Shown: positions 63,799 through 64,000 of the stretch, piece after piece | Layout of the letters: each line of letters opens with the position of its first letter | Position numbering within the stretch: the stretch's first letter is position 1 | Origin: Limnohabitans sp. JirII-31 | GTDB taxonomy: Bacteria > Pseudomonadota > Gammaproteobacteria > Burkholderiales > Burkholderiaceae_C | Direction of reading: 5' to 3' | NCBI RefSeq assembly: GCF_002778315.1 | Contig: NZ_NESA01000003.1 | Coordinates: 1-64,000 of the forward strand | Length of the DNA stretch: 64,000 bases | Position numbers and translations under genes: made by a program | The notes under the pieces: model-generated | The model's database searches: none | What the model was told of the DNA's origin: nothing | The model's input: only the letters and a program-made list of their open reading frames with translations

Positions 63799-64000
63799 AT
63801 GTCTGAACGCGTCATTCCGTTGGTTGACCAACGCCTCCAAGCCCTTTCTGCGGTGGTCCCGACGCAGCCTATTCTGGCCAGCGGTGGGCTCAGCGATGCA
63901 CTGGGTCGTCCTTTGCATGATTTGCGCATCAGCGTGACCGACCGCTGCAACTTCCGCTGCAACTACTGCATGCCCAAAGAAGTGTTCAACAAAGACTATG
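63799..64000 (+). CDS. moaA: GTP 3',8-cyclase, N-terminal part (gene runs off the window)
   Basis: 67 codons are visible from ATG 63799. After a 45-residue lead come [28 protein letters not shown], with the CxxxCxxC radical-SAM cluster ([11 protein letters not shown]), diagnostic for MoaA. It catalyses the first step of molybdopterin synthesis. Confidence 0.95.
   Translation, partial: MSERVIPLVDQRLQALSAVVPTQPILASGGLSDALGRPLHDLRISVTDRCNFRCNYCMPKEVFNKDY

Overview
The window looks like a chromosomal segment of a Burkholderiales betaproteobacterium, most likely a Comamonadaceae relative (Limnohabitans, Rhodoferax or Hydrogenophaga type). The main clues are seven Bug-type (TctC-like) periplasmic solute-binding genes in 64 kb, an intracellular PHA depolymerase, many short-chain dehydrogenase, cupin and hydantoinase catabolic genes, and moderately high GC codon use. 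The taxon is an inference from gene content. No rRNA, tRNA, CRISPR array, prophage or transposase was seen.

Left end (1-6.6 kb, minus strand): two tandem modules, each a lipoprotein gene followed by an RTX calcium-binding gene, plus a short third RTX fragment. The RTX proteins share an almost identical 1053-bp core. Their N-termini differ but both carry a phospholipase-A2-like pattern: a Y-G-N-x-G-G-x-G-W-x-G-G loop, an HD dyad, and a later A-D-x-A. The layout resembles a polymorphic toxin/immunity array in which the lipoprotein would be the periplasmic immunity factor.

6.8-20.5 kb: a YegD-like Hsp70 and a YebC-family gene are followed by catabolic islands. The first has a LigI-like amidohydrolase, an RraA/LigK-like aldolase and a Bug protein, divergent from a HutC-type GntR regulator and two further Bug genes. 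The second is an operon of FAH-family hydrolase, hydantoinase A and B, a 134-residue protein and a Bug protein, divergent from a LysR regulator.

21.4-36.6 kb: a nitrogen-scavenging block. An eight-gene operon holds allophanate hydrolase (atzF), an ABC transporter, atzG-atzE-atzH and a FadR-type GntR regulator. Next come a GIY-YIG protein and a cyanate importer/cyanase operon (cynA, cynB, cynD, cynS), then phaZ divergent from a GST/cupin pair. I read sigma-54 (-24/-12) promoter matches upstream of the atz operon, the cyn operon and phaZ, and one facing GST, which suggests common nitrogen control. A zeta-toxin-like kinase with a small overlapping partner follows.

36.7-64 kb: a BsmA-type 2OG-Fe dioxygenase, an RNB ribonuclease, a MacA/FtsX/ATPase exporter, purT, a Bug/cupin/SDR/SDR/hydrolase/Bug operon, a FlaG-like protein, two DUF1330 genes, a cupin-SDR pair divergent from a Bug-MFS pair, a tripartite RND efflux operon, a MetE-like protein with a His-Asp repeat, a branched-chain-amino-acid-type binding protein, a J-domain protein, a DUF3149 microprotein and the start of moaA behind an FNR-like site.
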